A stretch of 64,000 bases of DNA from Macrotis lagotis (lineage: Eukaryota > Chordata > Mammalia > Peramelemorphia > Peramelidae), in contig NC_133666.1 in assembly GCF_037893015.1 (NCBI RefSeq), forward strand, positions 624,103,352 to 624,167,351, written 5' to 3'. The position numbers and the translations under genes are program-made. The notes beneath the pieces were generated by a model, which was given only the letters and a program-made list of their open reading frames with translations, did no database searches and was not told the origin of the DNA. How positions within the stretch are numbered: the stretch's first letter is position 1; each line of letters begins with the position of its first letter. Shown here one piece after another: positions 25,816 to 38,440 of the stretch.

Positions 25816-26140
25816 TAATAGACTGAGAGCCAAGTCACAGAATGGCACACATCTCTTTTGTGAGGGTTTCCCCTTCTCCCTCTCATTCTTTACTGATTTT
25901 CCCCTCCTTAATTTTCCTTATATTTATTTTCCTATGATTTATGTCTTTAAAAGAAAGGATTGTTTCCCTTTACTATTTATAGCCTTAGTTCTGAGCCTAA
26001 TATAAACATTGTATGAGATTGGCACTTAATAAGTTTATGTTGAATTTGCATTCCAGACAGGTTTATCTGACTTTATTTACCCTGAAGGCAGAGGACAGTT
26101 GTTACAGGATCTTAAGCAGTATGAGAGAATCAAAGATGAC
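25816..26140. repeat. Probable L2 tail and unassigned sequence
   Basis: 'gatttatgtctttaaaagaaaggattg' to 'cacttaataagtttatgttg' has the L2 tail style. The remainder is unassigned. Confidence 0.4.
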
Positions 26141-26146
26141 AATACA

Positions 26147-26800
26147 GATAGTTTTCAACATTCATGTTTTATAAGATTTTGAGTTCCAAATTTTTCTCCT
26201 TCCCTCCCTCCTTTCCAGTCTAGCCAATATAGATTGAACTTGTACAATCATGTCAGACGCATCTCCCTGTTAGACATAATGTGAAAGAAAAATCAGAACA
26301 GAAGAGAAAACCACAAGAAAGAAAAAAATTTTAAAGTGAATATAATGTCCTTTAGTCATAATTCTAATTCTAGATTTCTTTTTCTGGATGTGAATGGCAT
26401 TTTCCATCACAAGTCTTTTAGAGGTGTCTTTGATCATTGTATTGCTAAAAAGAGCTAAACCTATCATAGTTGATTATTGTATAGTTTGCCTGTTATTTAC
26501 TCAGCATCAGTTCATGCAAAGTCAAGTTTTTCTGAAATCTGCCTATTCATGATTTCCTATAGAACAATTGTATTCCATCACATTAAGATACAACTTGTTC
26601 AGCCATTCCCCATTGAGGTATCCCCTTAATATCCACTTCTTTGCCACCACAAAAAGAGCTGCAACGAATATTTGTGCATATACATGTGTTTATTTTTCCC
26701 TTTGTTGTGATCTCTTAGGGATACAGATCTGGTAGTGGCATTGCTTTATCAAAGAGTATGTACAGTTTTACAGTCCTTTGGGCATAGTTATTTGACAGCA
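26147..26800 (-). mobile_element. Old L1 3' end, reversed
   Basis: gatagttttcaacattcatg, 'gagttccaaatttttctcct', 'gttatttactcagcatcagttcatgcaaag', ttctttgccaccacaaaaag, tctggtagtggcattgcttt. Same lineage as the copy at 60.63 kb. Confidence 0.85.
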
Positions 26801-27660
26801 GCCATATGTAGCCTGAATCTTCCCCTGATGTGGTTTCTCTTGGCTCCTTTCTGATACCATCTAGCATTGTACTTTGAGAACTGCTCATCTCCACAGGCCC
26901 TGGATTGACTTCTTGGACACTGGCAGCTTTTCCTCCTGGAACTGTGGTCTATGTCTGTGAAATCTATCTTCCTATTTCCTGAGAGCAGAACTAGGGAGGA
27001 ATCTTGTCCTAGATGGAATTGAAGCTGAGGCCATAAGCTCTGCCTCCTCCTCTGAAGACTTAAGGGAATAGAAATCCTGTGTTCTTTGTTTCAAACTTTC
27101 CTTCTTTCCCCCTTGCTTCTTCACTAATGGTCCTCAGGTTACAGACAGTGCACAGCAACAGGAGATGGCAATAACAAACCTTGGAGTAGTATTGGAATCT
27201 CCACCAACTCTGCCCCATATCAGCACCTCCTCCCTTGGAACATAGCCTCAACATGGCCATCACAAGGTTCTGCTCCCCTTCCATGATCCCAAACAAGGTA
27301 TTCTTCAGCATTATAATCACTCATGCCTTCTGGTCCTGGGCTGCTCTTAAGTTCATAAAGCCAGGTATAGTCATGCATTCATTCAAGAGGCAATTATTAA
27401 GGACTCCAGCATACTGTGAACTCTGCTAGACTTTGGGAGAGTAACAGAGTTGAAATAATGCATGAAATCTATGTTCATAATGTAATGCAATAACTGAATT
27501 CCACAACATTTTATGATAACTACATTTATAGAGATAAAAAATGTGTTAGTTAAGGTCAGAGGGAGGAAGTCATTAATGACAAGGAATTGGGGAGGAAGGG
27601 GGATTTGATGGCAGGGGGAGGTGAAAAAAAGGACCCTGGATATTGTAGCATTTAAGTTAA
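26801..27660. other. Unassigned DNA, no supported exon
   Basis: A fairly mixed-composition stretch. Short open frames near 27060-27430 show no family features. Positions 27370-27420 resemble an old repeat. Confidence 0.35.
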
Positions 27661-27679
27661 GATTGGTGTGGAGGAAAGA

Positions 27680-27680
<1 letters not shown>

Positions 27681-27724
<44 letters not shown>
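27681..27724. repeat. (TA)n microsatellite
   Basis: About 21 TA units, then TACATA units. Confidence 0.95.
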
Positions 27725-27728
<4 letters not shown>

Positions 27729-27869
27729 CATACATATAGGAAAAAAAGAATATGTATAAGCGAGAGTATAAGCCAAAACACAAAATGGGAAATCCAGTAT
27801 ACCTGGAGACAGGTATATAATTTAACTGGAATCCACAAAGTATAGAAGGAATAATATGAAATAAGGCTA

Positions 27870-28960
27870 GAAAGGTAAGATGGCACTAGATACTGAAGGA
27901 CCTTGAATGGCAAATAGAATAATTTGAACTTTGGGAAGCACTAAATTGTTTTTGAGCAAAAAAAAAAAATCACTAGTTATATGAAAGCTTATTCTGATAG
28001 TCTAATATAAGGATTGAAAGTGGGGAGGAGGGCAGCTAGGTGGCGCAGTGGATAGAGCACTGGCCCTGGAGTCAGGAATACCCGAGTTCAAATCCGGTCT
28101 CAGACACTTAATAATTACCTAGCTGTGTGGCTTTGGGGAAGCCACTTAACCCCATTGCCTTGCAAAAACTTTTAAAAAAAAAGTGTGGAGGAAGAGTGAA
28201 AATAATGAAACCTTTTAGGAAACTATTGCAGTACTCTAGACAAGTGGTGCCAGTAGAGTGAAAGAGTGGTGTAAAGTATGGTATAGAGTAAAAGTGATGG
28301 TTGACAAAGATGTTATGTAACCTATAGGATATGAGAGAGAACAGTCAGAGGTTTTGAATGTGGGAGATAAGATGAACTATGATACAAACAATAAGATCAG
28401 AATAAGAGAATAATGTAATCTCAGTTTGTAGGCATGTGGAGCTTGAGGTGCCAGTGGTCATTCAGGTGGAATTACATTATAGATATTTAGATATGGGGAT
28501 GCTGAGATCAAAGCTAAAGATATTAATTTAGAAGATGAACTCTGAGAGTCAGTAGAATCACCAAAGAAAGGAGAAAAGAACCAAAGACAGATCCTTGAGG
28601 AACATCTACATTAAGGTCAAGGAAAAGGAAAAAGAATGCTTTTTAGACAGGGAGGAACTAGGAAAATATAGACAACTTTTAGAGAAGTAGGGTAGAGGAA
28701 ATAAGAAAATATAGTTTCTCTGAAGTCAAGGCAAGAGAAAGAATCCAATAGGAGGGGATTTTCAACAAAACATTAGAGAGGGCAAAGAAGTTGAGGTCTG
28801 AAAAGAGGCCAGTGAATTTGACAATTAGACTGTAGATCAATTTGAAAAGAATTTGTAATGGTGAAGGAGTGGGGAAAATGAGATAGTAACTGGATAATCT
28901 AAAAGTCTCATAAGAAGGCTTTTTTCCCCCTTAGGGAGCAGGGAGATCTGTGCATGTTTA
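27870..28960 (+). repeat. Old GA-rich mammal-wide interspersed repeat with SINE insertion
   Basis: 'gcactagatactgaaggaccttgaatggc', attgcagtactctagacaag, ttgaggaacatctacattaa, 'gaggtctgaaaagaggccagtgaatttgacaatta' are in the order I recall for an abundant ancient mammalian repeat. I am not sure of its class. A WSINE1 copy sits at 28031-28180. Confidence 0.55.
28031..28180 (+). repeat. WSINE1-type CORE-SINE
   Basis: gggcagctaggtggcgcagt to ccattgccttgcaaaaactt, near consensus. Confidence 0.96.
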
Positions 28961-29580
28961 TAGATAGCTGAGAAAGAACTCAAAAAAGAGAATAAGACTG
29001 AAAATAGATCACTTGGGGAAGATGACTGTGGGAGCGATGTCTCAGGATGAGAGAGGGAAAGGAATGAAGGGCCCAGGGAGAGGAATTCATTTTAGTGAAT
29101 AGTGGGGATACTCTTCTGTGACTTGGTTCTGGTTTTATTGGCATGTGAATTTTCAGCATGGGGAATGGAAGGGGTCAGAAGGCTGGAGCAGAAACCACAG
29201 GCACATACACACATGTTCAGAGCATCTCATTGCACTTTGGAAAGTTCTATTATTAGGAAGTTTTTCGTTGCTTATTTTTTTGTGATTGAAAAGGATTTTA
29301 CACAGGGAATTAAGAGGGTAATTTGATACTGGGAAAACAAATCAATATACATCTTATCAATAAAAGAAAAAAACATGACCACATTACAGAGACCTTTAAA
29401 ATAATTAATTTATCTTGGAAACAATTTTTTTTACTTTTTTTACTTTTTACTTTATATTATTACAATAATCTTGTTGTGAGAGTAAGCATTAAACCCCCCT
29501 CCCCCCAAGAAGATAAGACACCTCAAGAATAGTGAGAGAGAAAAAAAATGTACTTCAGTCTGTGATCAGATTCCAAATGG
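28961..29580. other. No gene recognised
   Basis: GA-rich then AT-rich non-coding DNA. Short open frames only. Confidence 0.35.
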
Positions 29581-29584
29581 GGTG

Positions 29585-32500
29585 AGTTGCCTTCTTTATC
29601 ATAAGTCCACCAGAGAAGTTGCTTCAATATTTCTCCCACAGTTTCTATCACAAGCTGTATTTCCCTCCTCTCTACTCCTCCTCACTCTCATTTATTCTAT
29701 TCTCTCTCTCTCTCCTTTCATCCTGTCCCTGGACAAAAGTATGTTGTATCTGAGTACCCTCTCCCACAATCTTCCCTCTCTTCTATCACCTATCTTCCCT
29801 TCCCTACCCACATTCCCCCTTATCCCATCCCTTTCTTCTCATTTTTCTCTAGGGTAAAATAGATTTCTATACCCTATTAAGTATGTATGTTATTTCCTCT
29901 CTGAGCCATTTCTGATGAGAATGTAGGCTCACTCATTCCCCCTCACCTTCCCCCATTCTACTCCATTGAAAAAGCTTTTTCTTAACACTTATGTGAAATA
30001 TCTTAGCCCCTTCTTCCTCTCCTTTTATTTCCTCCCAGTACTTTCCTTTATCACTCATTGATTCTATCTTTTTACCATATTATATCATTATATTCTGCTC
30101 CTTCCTATGTCCTATCTGTATATGCTCCTTCTAACAGTTCTTATAAATGACAAGGTTCATATGAGTTATCAGTATCTTCTTCCCATGCAGGAATACAAAC
30201 AATTCAACATCTTTAAGTTTCTCATAATTAGTCCTTCTCATCCATCCCCTCTATGGTTCACCAGAGTCCTGCACTTGAAGTTCAAACTTTCTGTTAAGCT
30301 TTGGTTGTTTCATTGGGAAAGTTTGAAAGTCCCCTGTTTTATTGAAAGTCCAACTTTTCCCCTGAAAGAGAATATTCAATTTTGCTGGGTAGTTAGGATT
30401 CTGTGTTGCAAACCAAGATCTTTTGGCTTCCAGAATATCATATTACAATCCCTACAAACCCTTAATGCCAGATCCTATGTAATTCTGACTATAGAGCCAC
30501 GGTAGTTGAATTGTTTGTTTCTAACAGCTTTTAGTATTTTCTCTTTGACTTGGAGTTTTGGAATTTGGCTATAATATTCCTGGAAGTTTTTCTTTTGGGA
30601 TCTCTTTCAGAAGGTGATTGATGAATTCCCTCAATTTCTATTTTACCCTCTACTTCTAGGATCTAGGGGTCATTTTGTTGTATTATTTCTTGAAAAATGA
30701 AGTCTAGGCTCTTTTCCTGATAATGACTTTCAGGTAGCCCAATAATTTTCTTTTAAATTTATTTTTTATTAAAGGTATTATTTGAGTTTTACAATTTTTC
30801 CCCCAATCTTATTTCCCCCCCCATGGAAAGCAATCTGTCAGTCTTTACTTTGTTTCCATGTTGTACCTTGATCCAAATTGAGTGTGATGAGAGATAAATC
30901 ATATCCTTAAAGAAGAGATGAGAAGTCTAAGAGATAACAAGATCAGACAATAAGATATCTGTTTTTTTTCTAAATTAAAGGGAATAGTCCTTGAACTTTG
31001 TTCAAACTCCACAGCTCCTTATCTGGATACAGATGGCACTCTCCTTTGCAGACAGCCCAAAATTGTTCCCGATTGTTGCACTGATGGAATGAGTGAGTCC
31101 TTCAAGGTTGATCATCACTCCCATGCTGCTGTTAGGGTATACAGTGTTTTTCTGGTTCTGCTCATCTCACTCAGCATCAGTTCATGCAAATCCTTCCAGG
31201 CTTCCCTGAATTCCCATCCCTCCTGGTTTCTAATAGAACAATATTGTTCCATGACATACATATACCACAGTTTGCTTAGCCATTCCCCAATTGAAGGACA
31301 TTTACTTGATTTCCAATTCTTTGCCACCACAAACAGGGCTGCTATAAATATTTTTGTACAAGTAATGTTTTTACCCTTTTTCATCATCTCTTCAGGGTAT
31401 ATACCCAGTAGTGGTATTGCTGGGTTATGCACATTTTTGTTGCCTTTTGTAGCCCAATAATTTTTAAATTATTTCTCCTCTATCTGTTTTGAGGTCAGTT
31501 GTTTTTTCCAGTAAGACATTTTACATTTTCTTCTAATTTTTGGCTTTTTTTGGAAGAGTTTTATTTCTTCCTGATTTCTTACAAAGTCATCAACTTCCTT
31601 TAGTTCCATTCTGCATTTGAAGGAGAGCTTTTTTGTCTTCTTTTCCATCTGGCCAATTCTGCTTTTTTAAGGTATTCTTCTCTTCATTTACCTTTTGCAT
31701 TGCTTTTTCCATTTGGCCTAAACTGGTTTTTAACATATTATTTTCTTCAGTATTTTTTTTTGTATTTCTTTCATCAAGCTGCTGATTTGGTTTTCATGAT
31801 TTATCTTTATCACTCTCATTTCTCCTCCCAATTTTTCCTCCACCTCCCTTAATTGCTTTTCAAAGTCTTTTTGAGTTCATTTATAACCTGAGCCCACTTT
31901 CTATTTCTCTTAGAGGCTTTGGATACAGAAGCTTTGAGTTTGTCATCATCTGAACCTTCCATGGGACCAAAGTAATTTTCTATCATCAGATTCTTCTTTT
32001 TCTTTTGTTTGCTCATTTTCTCAGCCTATGACTGATTTACAGCACTTCCAAGGCTTTGGGGGATTTTGTAACACCCCACTGGGACCTTTATTCCTTCAAG
32101 GTCTTATGCTCTCTTGCCTGTGCTTTGATATGTAGATGACCACAAGCACTCCCCTTTGCCCTGCAGCTGTGAGGAAGGTCCCTGTTTGGCTATCTTAGTA
32201 TGGAAGTCCAAACTGCAACCTGGATCTGAATGTGGGCAAACAGCAGAGTCCTGCCCTGGGGAGAGCAGAGAGATTTCTGCAATCTCCCCCAACCCCCATT
32301 ATTATCCGTGGGCTGTGCTCTGAAGGTACAGACTGGCTTCCCCAATTCCTCCTGCAGGTTCTCATTGCAGGGCTGTTCTGAGGTCGGTCCTCTTGCACTC
32401 TGGTGCATCAGAGTTCTCTCACTGCCCCTTCAAGCTTTCCTGGTGATCCCTGTGCTGTGCTGGGGCTGCAGCTTTATTCCAACCCCCATTCCAGTGAAAC

Positions 32501-32690
32501 ACACCTTTCCCGCAGAACTTCTAAACTGTCTTGGACTGGGAAATTGCATCACTCAGTCTTTCTGTGGGTTATGCTCCTCTAAATTTTGGCTAGAGTCATA
32601 ATTTGATGGTCTTTGGAGTTTTTGGGGGAAGGAGTTTTAGGGAAATCCTGCCTTCACACTGCCATCTTGGCTCTGCCCTACCCCCTTGGA
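29585..32690 (-). mobile_element. Old L1-type LINE, 5' UTR and ORF1 region, reversed, with a nested younger L1
   Basis: Read on the minus strand the element begins near 32690 with a typical L1 start (gccaagatggcagtgtgaag). It runs through a GC-richer 5' UTR, then an ORF1-like coiled-coil region with many broken frames (about 32010 down to 31460, resuming at 30735). The part left of about 30500 is less certain. A younger L1 copy interrupts it at 30750-31449. Confidence 0.65.
30750..31449 (-). mobile_element. 5'-truncated L1 insertion with 15-bp target duplication
   Basis: tagcccaataatttt occurs at 30735-30749 and again at 31450-31464. Between them lies the 3' UTR and ORF2 C-terminus of L1 on the minus strand (PAIPLLGIYPEEM, IFIAALFVVAKNWKSSKC, LWYMYVMEQYCSIRN, ELMLSEMSRTRK). 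This is a text-book target-primed, 5'-truncated insertion into an older L1. Confidence 0.96.
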
Positions 32691-32694
32691 AACA

Positions 32695-33200
32695 CAAATT
32701 TATGATTTGAAGTATCTTTCCAGCAGATAACAAAAATATATTTCAGAATCCAGAGGTTCATATTATATTCAATGGCAAAAAGACTAGAAGTATCCATATT
32801 AAAAAATTGATGCTAAATAGAAATGTCACCCTCCCTATTTTTGTTTAATGTAGACCTAGAAATATTAGCAAGAACAGATCATGGGAAAAAAAACTGAATG
32901 GATAACCATCAACAGTGAAGAAGCTACAATATCTTTGCTTATGGACAGTATTACTTAAAAACTCAAAACAATCAAAAAAGTTAATGGAGCTAATAATGAC
33001 TGGATATAAAGTCCCTCCCTGCCTTCCCCCCACCTACCAAATTCTTCATTTCTATATACTTCCACCAAGAGCATGAGAACTGCCCTTATAGTAATGAAAG
33101 TGTATCAGTTGTTTGGGCACTAACTCATCAAGACACACAAAACAACTTTACAAAGACAAAATAAGTTTGACAGAAATCAAGGAAAATGTACACTGTCCAA
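32695..33200 (+). repeat. Old L1 ORF2 fragment
   Basis: Plus-strand text such as 'agacctagaaatattagcaagaacag' and 'ggacagtattacttaaaaactc' resembles the L1 reverse-transcriptase region. It is broken in all frames. Confidence 0.55.
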
Positions 33201-34228
33201 ATCCTACCTTGGACAAATCTTTGGGCATATCCTGAGGTTTTTCTTTCATCTAACTGAACTTGCCTCTGTAATTTTCAACCCTCTGGGACATGAAAACCTT
33301 TGTTAAATACTTGGCTAAAACTTGGATAAATTATAATTATAGCTTTCCCCTGCTCTACCCATCTAGTAGTGCTCTCAGAAGAGGAGCTGTGCTTAGTCAA
33401 AAAGTATAACCTGCTTTTTGGTGATGCTGTACCTTTGTGATCATTGCATCCTTTTCTAATATCTAATAATTATCTTCTAGTCTCACAAACCTAAAGTTTG
33501 TAGACTATATACTCCCTTCCCTTTATTGAAAATCAGGCTAATATTTGCCCTTATTCAGTCTTGTAGCATCTCTCTCTTATTCTCTGAGATCTTTCAAAAG
33601 TCACTGACAATATCTTAGTAGTTATATCTGGCACTTCTCTCAGTATCATGAAATGTCATCTGAGCCTGGTGATTTGAAACAGCTTATTTAGACATATTTT
33701 TATGTCTCCCTTCTTCTCTTGGGTAACAACTGCCTATTAGCAATTTTTTTTCCATCCTTTCCAGACCAAAGACCAGTACTAGCCTTTTAGTCAAGAAGAC
33801 CTGAATTCAGATCCTTCCTCAGACACTTCTTAGTTCTACTAAACAAAGGTGGAGAAAACTATGTTGACTGGTTCCATTACAGATTTATCTTATATCACCT
33901 TAACTGCTAGTGGGCAGTTCTACAATAACTCCTTTATCAATTCACTGTCTTACTCTTCATAGAAGGGCTCTTCTAAAGCTTTTTTTATCCTTTCTCAAAC
34001 ACCACCCCCCACACCCCACAAAACATTTCCTCATTACAGAAAAGATTGAGACAACTCACCATAAGCTTCTTCACTGATCTTTATCCTGATCTTCTATCAC
34101 TCAGATGACTTCTGCCACTCTCTCCTTTAACCGTCTCTCATGAGAATATTCTTCCTTACCAACCATTTTACTTGTTCAAGCCATCCTTTCCCTGTTTGCT
34201 CTCATCTCCACTCACTTATTTTCTTTTT
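33201..34228. repeat. Ancient LINE (L3/CR1- or L2-like) fragments
   Basis: The text at 33540-33760 ('cttgtagcatctctctctta', 'tcatctgagcctggtgatttgaa', 'gggtaacaactgcctattag') is a widely repeated ancient mammalian sequence; 34060-34228 is L2-like. Family labels are tentative. Confidence 0.4.
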
Positions 34229-34372
34229 TGGTCTTTGCAAGGCAGTGGGGTTAAATGACTTGCCCAAGGTCACACAGCTAGGCAATTATTAAGTGTCTTG
34301 GGATGGATTTGAACTCAAGTACTCCTGACTCCAGGGTCAGTGCACTATCCACTGTGCCACCTAGCAGCCCCT
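34229..34372 (-). repeat. WSINE1-type CORE-SINE, reversed
   Basis: tctttgcaaggcagtggggt to gtgccacctagcagcccc. Confidence 0.95.
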
Positions 34373-34775
34373 CTACTCACTTATTTTCAATCTCTATCTC
34401 TTGGCTCCTTCCTTATTGCCTTCAAACATGTTTGTGTCTTTCCCTATCCTGAAAAAACCTTAAATTGATCCTTCCATCTCTGCTATCATCCTTTATCTCT
34501 TTTACCCTTTATGGTTATACTCCTTGAAATTGCCATCTACAATATATACCTCCACTTTCTTCTCACTGTTTTTTACCTCTTACAGTTTAGCTTCTGACCT
34601 TATCATTCCACTAAATGAACTCTCTCCAAAGTTCTGATAATCTCATAGTTGATAACAATAATCTTTTCTTCGTCCTCATTCTGCAGCCTTTGACACTATT
34701 AATCATCTTCTTTTCCTTATTTACTCTTTTCTCTAAGTTTTTTGGGATACCACTCTCCTGGTTTTCCCTCCTACC
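34373..34775 (+). repeat. L2 LINE fragment left of the solo LTR
   Basis: 'tcttggctccttccttattg', 'ctccactttcttctcactg', 'gacactattaatcatcttc', ccactctcctggttttccct: L2 text that continues on the far side of the LTR at about 35118. Confidence 0.7.
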
Positions 34776-35112
34776 TGTTGGATCCAGGCCTGAGCTTCAT
34801 TCTTGCCCAGTAGAGCCCCATTGATTATCCTTTCCTAAGGATATGAACCCCAACCTCCATAGAAACTCCAAACAACACACAATCTCACTTTGGTGAACCC
34901 CAAATAAAACACATCCTCTATAGAGACCCCAATGGCTGGGGACTACTGGGACTGCCCTATAGAAACCATACCACCCTGCCTCCTATATCCAATACCCTAT
35001 AAAGAAGATTTGCTCTCCCCACTACCTACTGCTGGAATCTGCTTGGATCCTGCCCTCTGTACCTTCAATAAACAGCTTTGCATTTACTTCCATTTATAGC
35101 CATGTTCCTTTT
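34776..35112 (+). mobile_element. Solo LTR of an endogenous retrovirus (class I-like), fossil
   Basis: About 340 bp inserted into an L2. It starts with tgttggatcc after TACC; a matching TACC lies at 35113-35116, a possible 4-bp target duplication, although the 3' boundary is uncertain. Inside are a TATAAA (34998-35003) and an AATAAA (35067-35072), about right for U3-R-U5 order. No retroviral genes are present. The divergence cannot be measured here; its age is probably intermediate, younger than the L2 it entered. Confidence 0.65.
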
Positions 35113-35398
35113 TACCAAGTGTTCATCTTTTGACCTTTCATTTACCTATCAGCTTCCCAGTCTTCTTTGCTGGATCCTTCTCCAGATTCTACCCTCTAAT
35201 CTTCTGTCCTGGATCCTCTTTTTTCTCCCTCTGAACTTGGTAATCTCATCAGCTCCCATGCATTTAATAACCATCTCTATACTGCTAATTCTTAAATCTA
35301 TTTAAGATTTTCTGCCCTATCCTCTCTGCTAAGCTCCAGTCTGACATCTCCAACTGCCTTTCAGACATCTTGAATTGACTTGATCAATAGACATCTTT

Positions 35399-35548
35399 TT
35401 TTTTTTTAGATTTTTGCAAGGCAATGGGGTTAAGTGGCTTGCTCAAAGCCAAACTAGGTGATTATTAAGTGTCTGAGGCTGGATTTGAACTCAGGTACTC
35501 CTGACTCCAGGGCTGGTGCTCTATCCACTGCACCACCTAGCCACCCTG
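35399..35548 (-). repeat. WSINE1-type CORE-SINE, reversed, nested in L2
   Basis: tttttgcaaggcaatggggt to gcaccacctagccaccctga. Confidence 0.95.
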
Positions 35549-35702
35549 ACCAATGGACATCTTAAACTCACTATGTCCAAAAAAGGACTCATTATCTTTC
35601 CCCTTAAATCCTCCTCTCTACCTCTACATTCCCTATTACTGTAAAAAGCAACACCATCTTCCTAGTTCCTCAGGCTGAAAATCTAGGAGTCATCCTAAAG
35701 TT

Positions 35703-35986
35703 TGTCCTTCATTCTCCAAGAAGACCATGACATCAGGGGAGGTGATGCCATGACAAGCACATAAATTGAATTTGAGTGAATTGTTGCTGTGCAAAGTTAA
35801 CAGCCTCACTTTTTCCTCCACAGTCATCTGGTTCTAGCTGCCAGATATGAATAGGACAACTGGAGATGGCCCTGGATATAAGGCAATCAGGGTCAAATAA
35901 TTTCCCTAAGTAAGTATCTAAGGATAGATTCAAACTCCTGTCCTGATTCCAAGGCCAGTGCTCTATCCACTGCACCACCTAGCTGT
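35703..35986 (-). repeat. Composite marsupial CORE-SINE, reversed, nested in L2
   Basis: Distinct from WSINE1: it carries 'caagaagaccatgacatcag' and 'acagcctcactttttcctcc' before the SINE core and ends with the usual 'ctctatccactgcaccacctagctg'. A sister copy in the other orientation lies at 53590-53830. Confidence 0.85.
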
Positions 35987-36699
35987 AGAAAATCAGTTTC
36001 TATTGATTTCACCTTTGTAACATCTCTCAACTATGCCTCCTTCTCTCCTCTGACCCTGACACCCAACTAGTGCAGGCCCTCATTACCTCACTTGAATTAT
36101 TACAAAAGCCTACTGGAGGATCCACCTGCCTCATCCAATCTGTCCTCACTCCAATCCACCCCTCATTCAGTCATTAATGGGATTTTCCTAAACTGGAAAG
36201 GTTGACTATGTCACTCCCTTATTCCATAAACTCTGGGAGACTTCCTATCAGTTCCATTATTCAATATACAATGGCATTCCAAGCCTTTCCAGTCTTACAC
36301 CTTACTCCCTTATCATGTACTCTTTGAATTTGTGACATTGGCTTCCAAACTCTTCCAAAAACAAGATAACTTCATTTCTTGACTCTAGGCATTCTTTCTA
36401 TCTCCCTGGCCTGGATCTCTTTCCCTCCTCCATTCTGATTATTGACTTTTTCAACTTCCTTTAAGCTCCAAGTAAAATCCCATCTTCTACAGGCAGTTTT
36501 CTCCAACTTTTCTTATAATTCTAGTGCCTTCTCTTTTCATTAATTTCTATTTTTCCCACATGAATTTTTTATATATTAGTATGTCATCTGCTGTATTAGA
36601 TTGTGAGTCCTTGAGGGCAGGGCCTGTCTTTTCCCTTCTTTTGTGTATCCCCAATACATAGCATAACATATAGCAGGCACTTAATATTTATTGATTGAT

Positions 36700-36850
36700 T
36701 TGATCTCTCTCAGCTTCCATTTCCTCATTTATAAAATATTGATAATAATAATAACAACTATTTCCCAAGGTTATTATGAGAAACAAATGAAATAATGTTT
36801 AAAGCATAATTTAACTGCTATTATTATTATCTTTTATTTTCCTTGGCTTA
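36700..36850 (+). repeat. MIR/MAR1 3' half
   Basis: 'cagcttccatttcctcatttataaaatattgataataataa', then ttattatgagaaacaaatga. Confidence 0.8.
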
Positions 36851-38190
36851 AAAAAGAAAGACAATTAAAACCTTATCATTTGTTTTCTTTGCCACAGTCC
36901 CAGTGGTAGCAATCTCATCCTTCTCTTTTCTCCATTGTAACTTAAGGGAAAAAAAAACTTTTTTTGTTTTCTTAGCTTTTCTTGCTATCTTAAACTGATT
37001 CCTTTAAATACCTTCCCCATTTTTATACTCGTCAGAATTATTTTTCTGAATCTCTAGAATTTCATTCTTGAATGCTTTTCATTCCTCCTAGACTGACTTT
37101 CTATGTCCATGGGATACTACCTGTCCTTTTTCTTAAATCTTTGAAATCCTCAGGCCCACTCCAGGGACTACTAGTTCCTCTTCAAGTCTAGAATAAAAAT
37201 GCTCTTTGTTGGTTCCTCTACTTTTTGAAGAATGAGCTAGTTATTAAGACAAGTTGAGAAATCATTAATTGGCGAGCCTTTGGTAGAGAGAGAACTCCAA
37301 TAGTCCAGATAATTTAAATTCCTCATCTGTGCCAGATTTATGATCTATCCCTTGAATATCTCATCTGTTTTCTTCTTTTGTCCAAGAAGTCTATCATATA
37401 ATGCTTCTATTTCTGCTTCCATTGATCTATACTCTACCATGCTTTCCCCTTCTCATTTTTGAGTTTTCTCACATAAATTATCTTCATCTCAAACTTGATA
37501 TGTCCATAGTAGAAGTCATTATCTTTCCCTGAAACCTACTTTTCTTTTAAACATCCTATTCTTATTTCCCACTTCTGCCCAGGCCACTAACATCCTCATA
37601 TTCATTCAGGTTCACAAACTCTTGTTGTCCTTGACCCCTCATTGTTACCTCACTTATCCAAATCTCATAATTTTTAACTTCACCACATTTCATACATATA
37701 TCACTCAACCATCACTCTAATTCAGGCTTTCATCACCTCTCTCCTGAGATATTGCAATAGCCTTCCAGTTGATTTCCTTCATCATGTTCATCATCCCACT
37801 CTGATCTATCCTCCATACAACTGCTAAAGCACAATTTTAATCATGTCTCTCTGCCACTCAGTAAACTCTACACCTTTAGGATCAAATATAAAATCCCCTC
37901 TTGTACTTAAAAAACCCTTCTTCACCTTCCCAGCCTGCCCATTAAACTTTGTTACACAAGGCAACTCCTCCCACTTTCTTTGGTCTGGTCAGACTGACTT
38001 ATAACTAGCTATCACATAGGACACTCCAGCTCCTGGTTGTTCTGTGCACCAATGCTCCCACACACATAGAGTGCATTCACTCCTTCCTTAGCTTCTCTTC
38101 AAATCCTTTGTTTCCTTCAAAACTCAAGTCAAGGACCTCTTGGCCCATGAAGCCTTTCCTGATCCCTGAAGCTGCTAGTGTCCTATCCTC
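36851..38190 (+). repeat. Unassigned sequence followed by L2 LINE 3' region
   Basis: Positions 36851-37480 are unassigned. Positions 37480-38190 follow the L2 order (ccttgacccctcattgttac, 'cctctctcctgagatattgcaatagcc', ttggcccatgaagcctttcc). Confidence 0.65.
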
Positions 38191-38219
38191 AAAATTACAT
38201 TGTATTTTTTTGTATATAT

Positions 38220-38440
38220 TTAGGATCATAGATTTAGAACTGGAAGAGACCTTAGAGACCAATGAGTCTGCCACTCTGAGCTTCCTACTCTATTTTTCAG
38301 ATGAAGAAACTGAGGCACAGAGAGATCAAGTCATACTTCTATGATGTCCCTTATCTAGTAAGTATCTGATATAGGATTTGAACTGGGTAGAAGTCCACTG
38401 CCCTGTATTCCCTAGCACCAATCTCTTTCATTTAGATATT
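38220..38440 (-). repeat. MIR-family SINE, reversed
   Basis: atttttcagatgaagaaact, gaggcacagagagatcaagt, with head text 'ccctgtattccctagcacc'. Confidence 0.85.

Larger units (their letters stand above)
35118..36700 (+). repeat. L2 LINE 3' region with two SINE insertions
   Basis: tttgctggatccttctccag, 'aagctccagtctgacatctccaactgcc', 'ctctactccaatccacc'-type text, ccttgagggcagggcctgtc, ending 'gcaggcacttaatatttattgattgatt'. A long L2 stretch in one orientation. Confidence 0.85.

Noticed and set aside
27121-27300. Possible start exon with ATGGCCATCACA and a gtattc donor for the central ZNF
   Set aside because: The donor is weak, the peptide does not resemble KRAB-ZNF start exons, and no KRAB exon follows.
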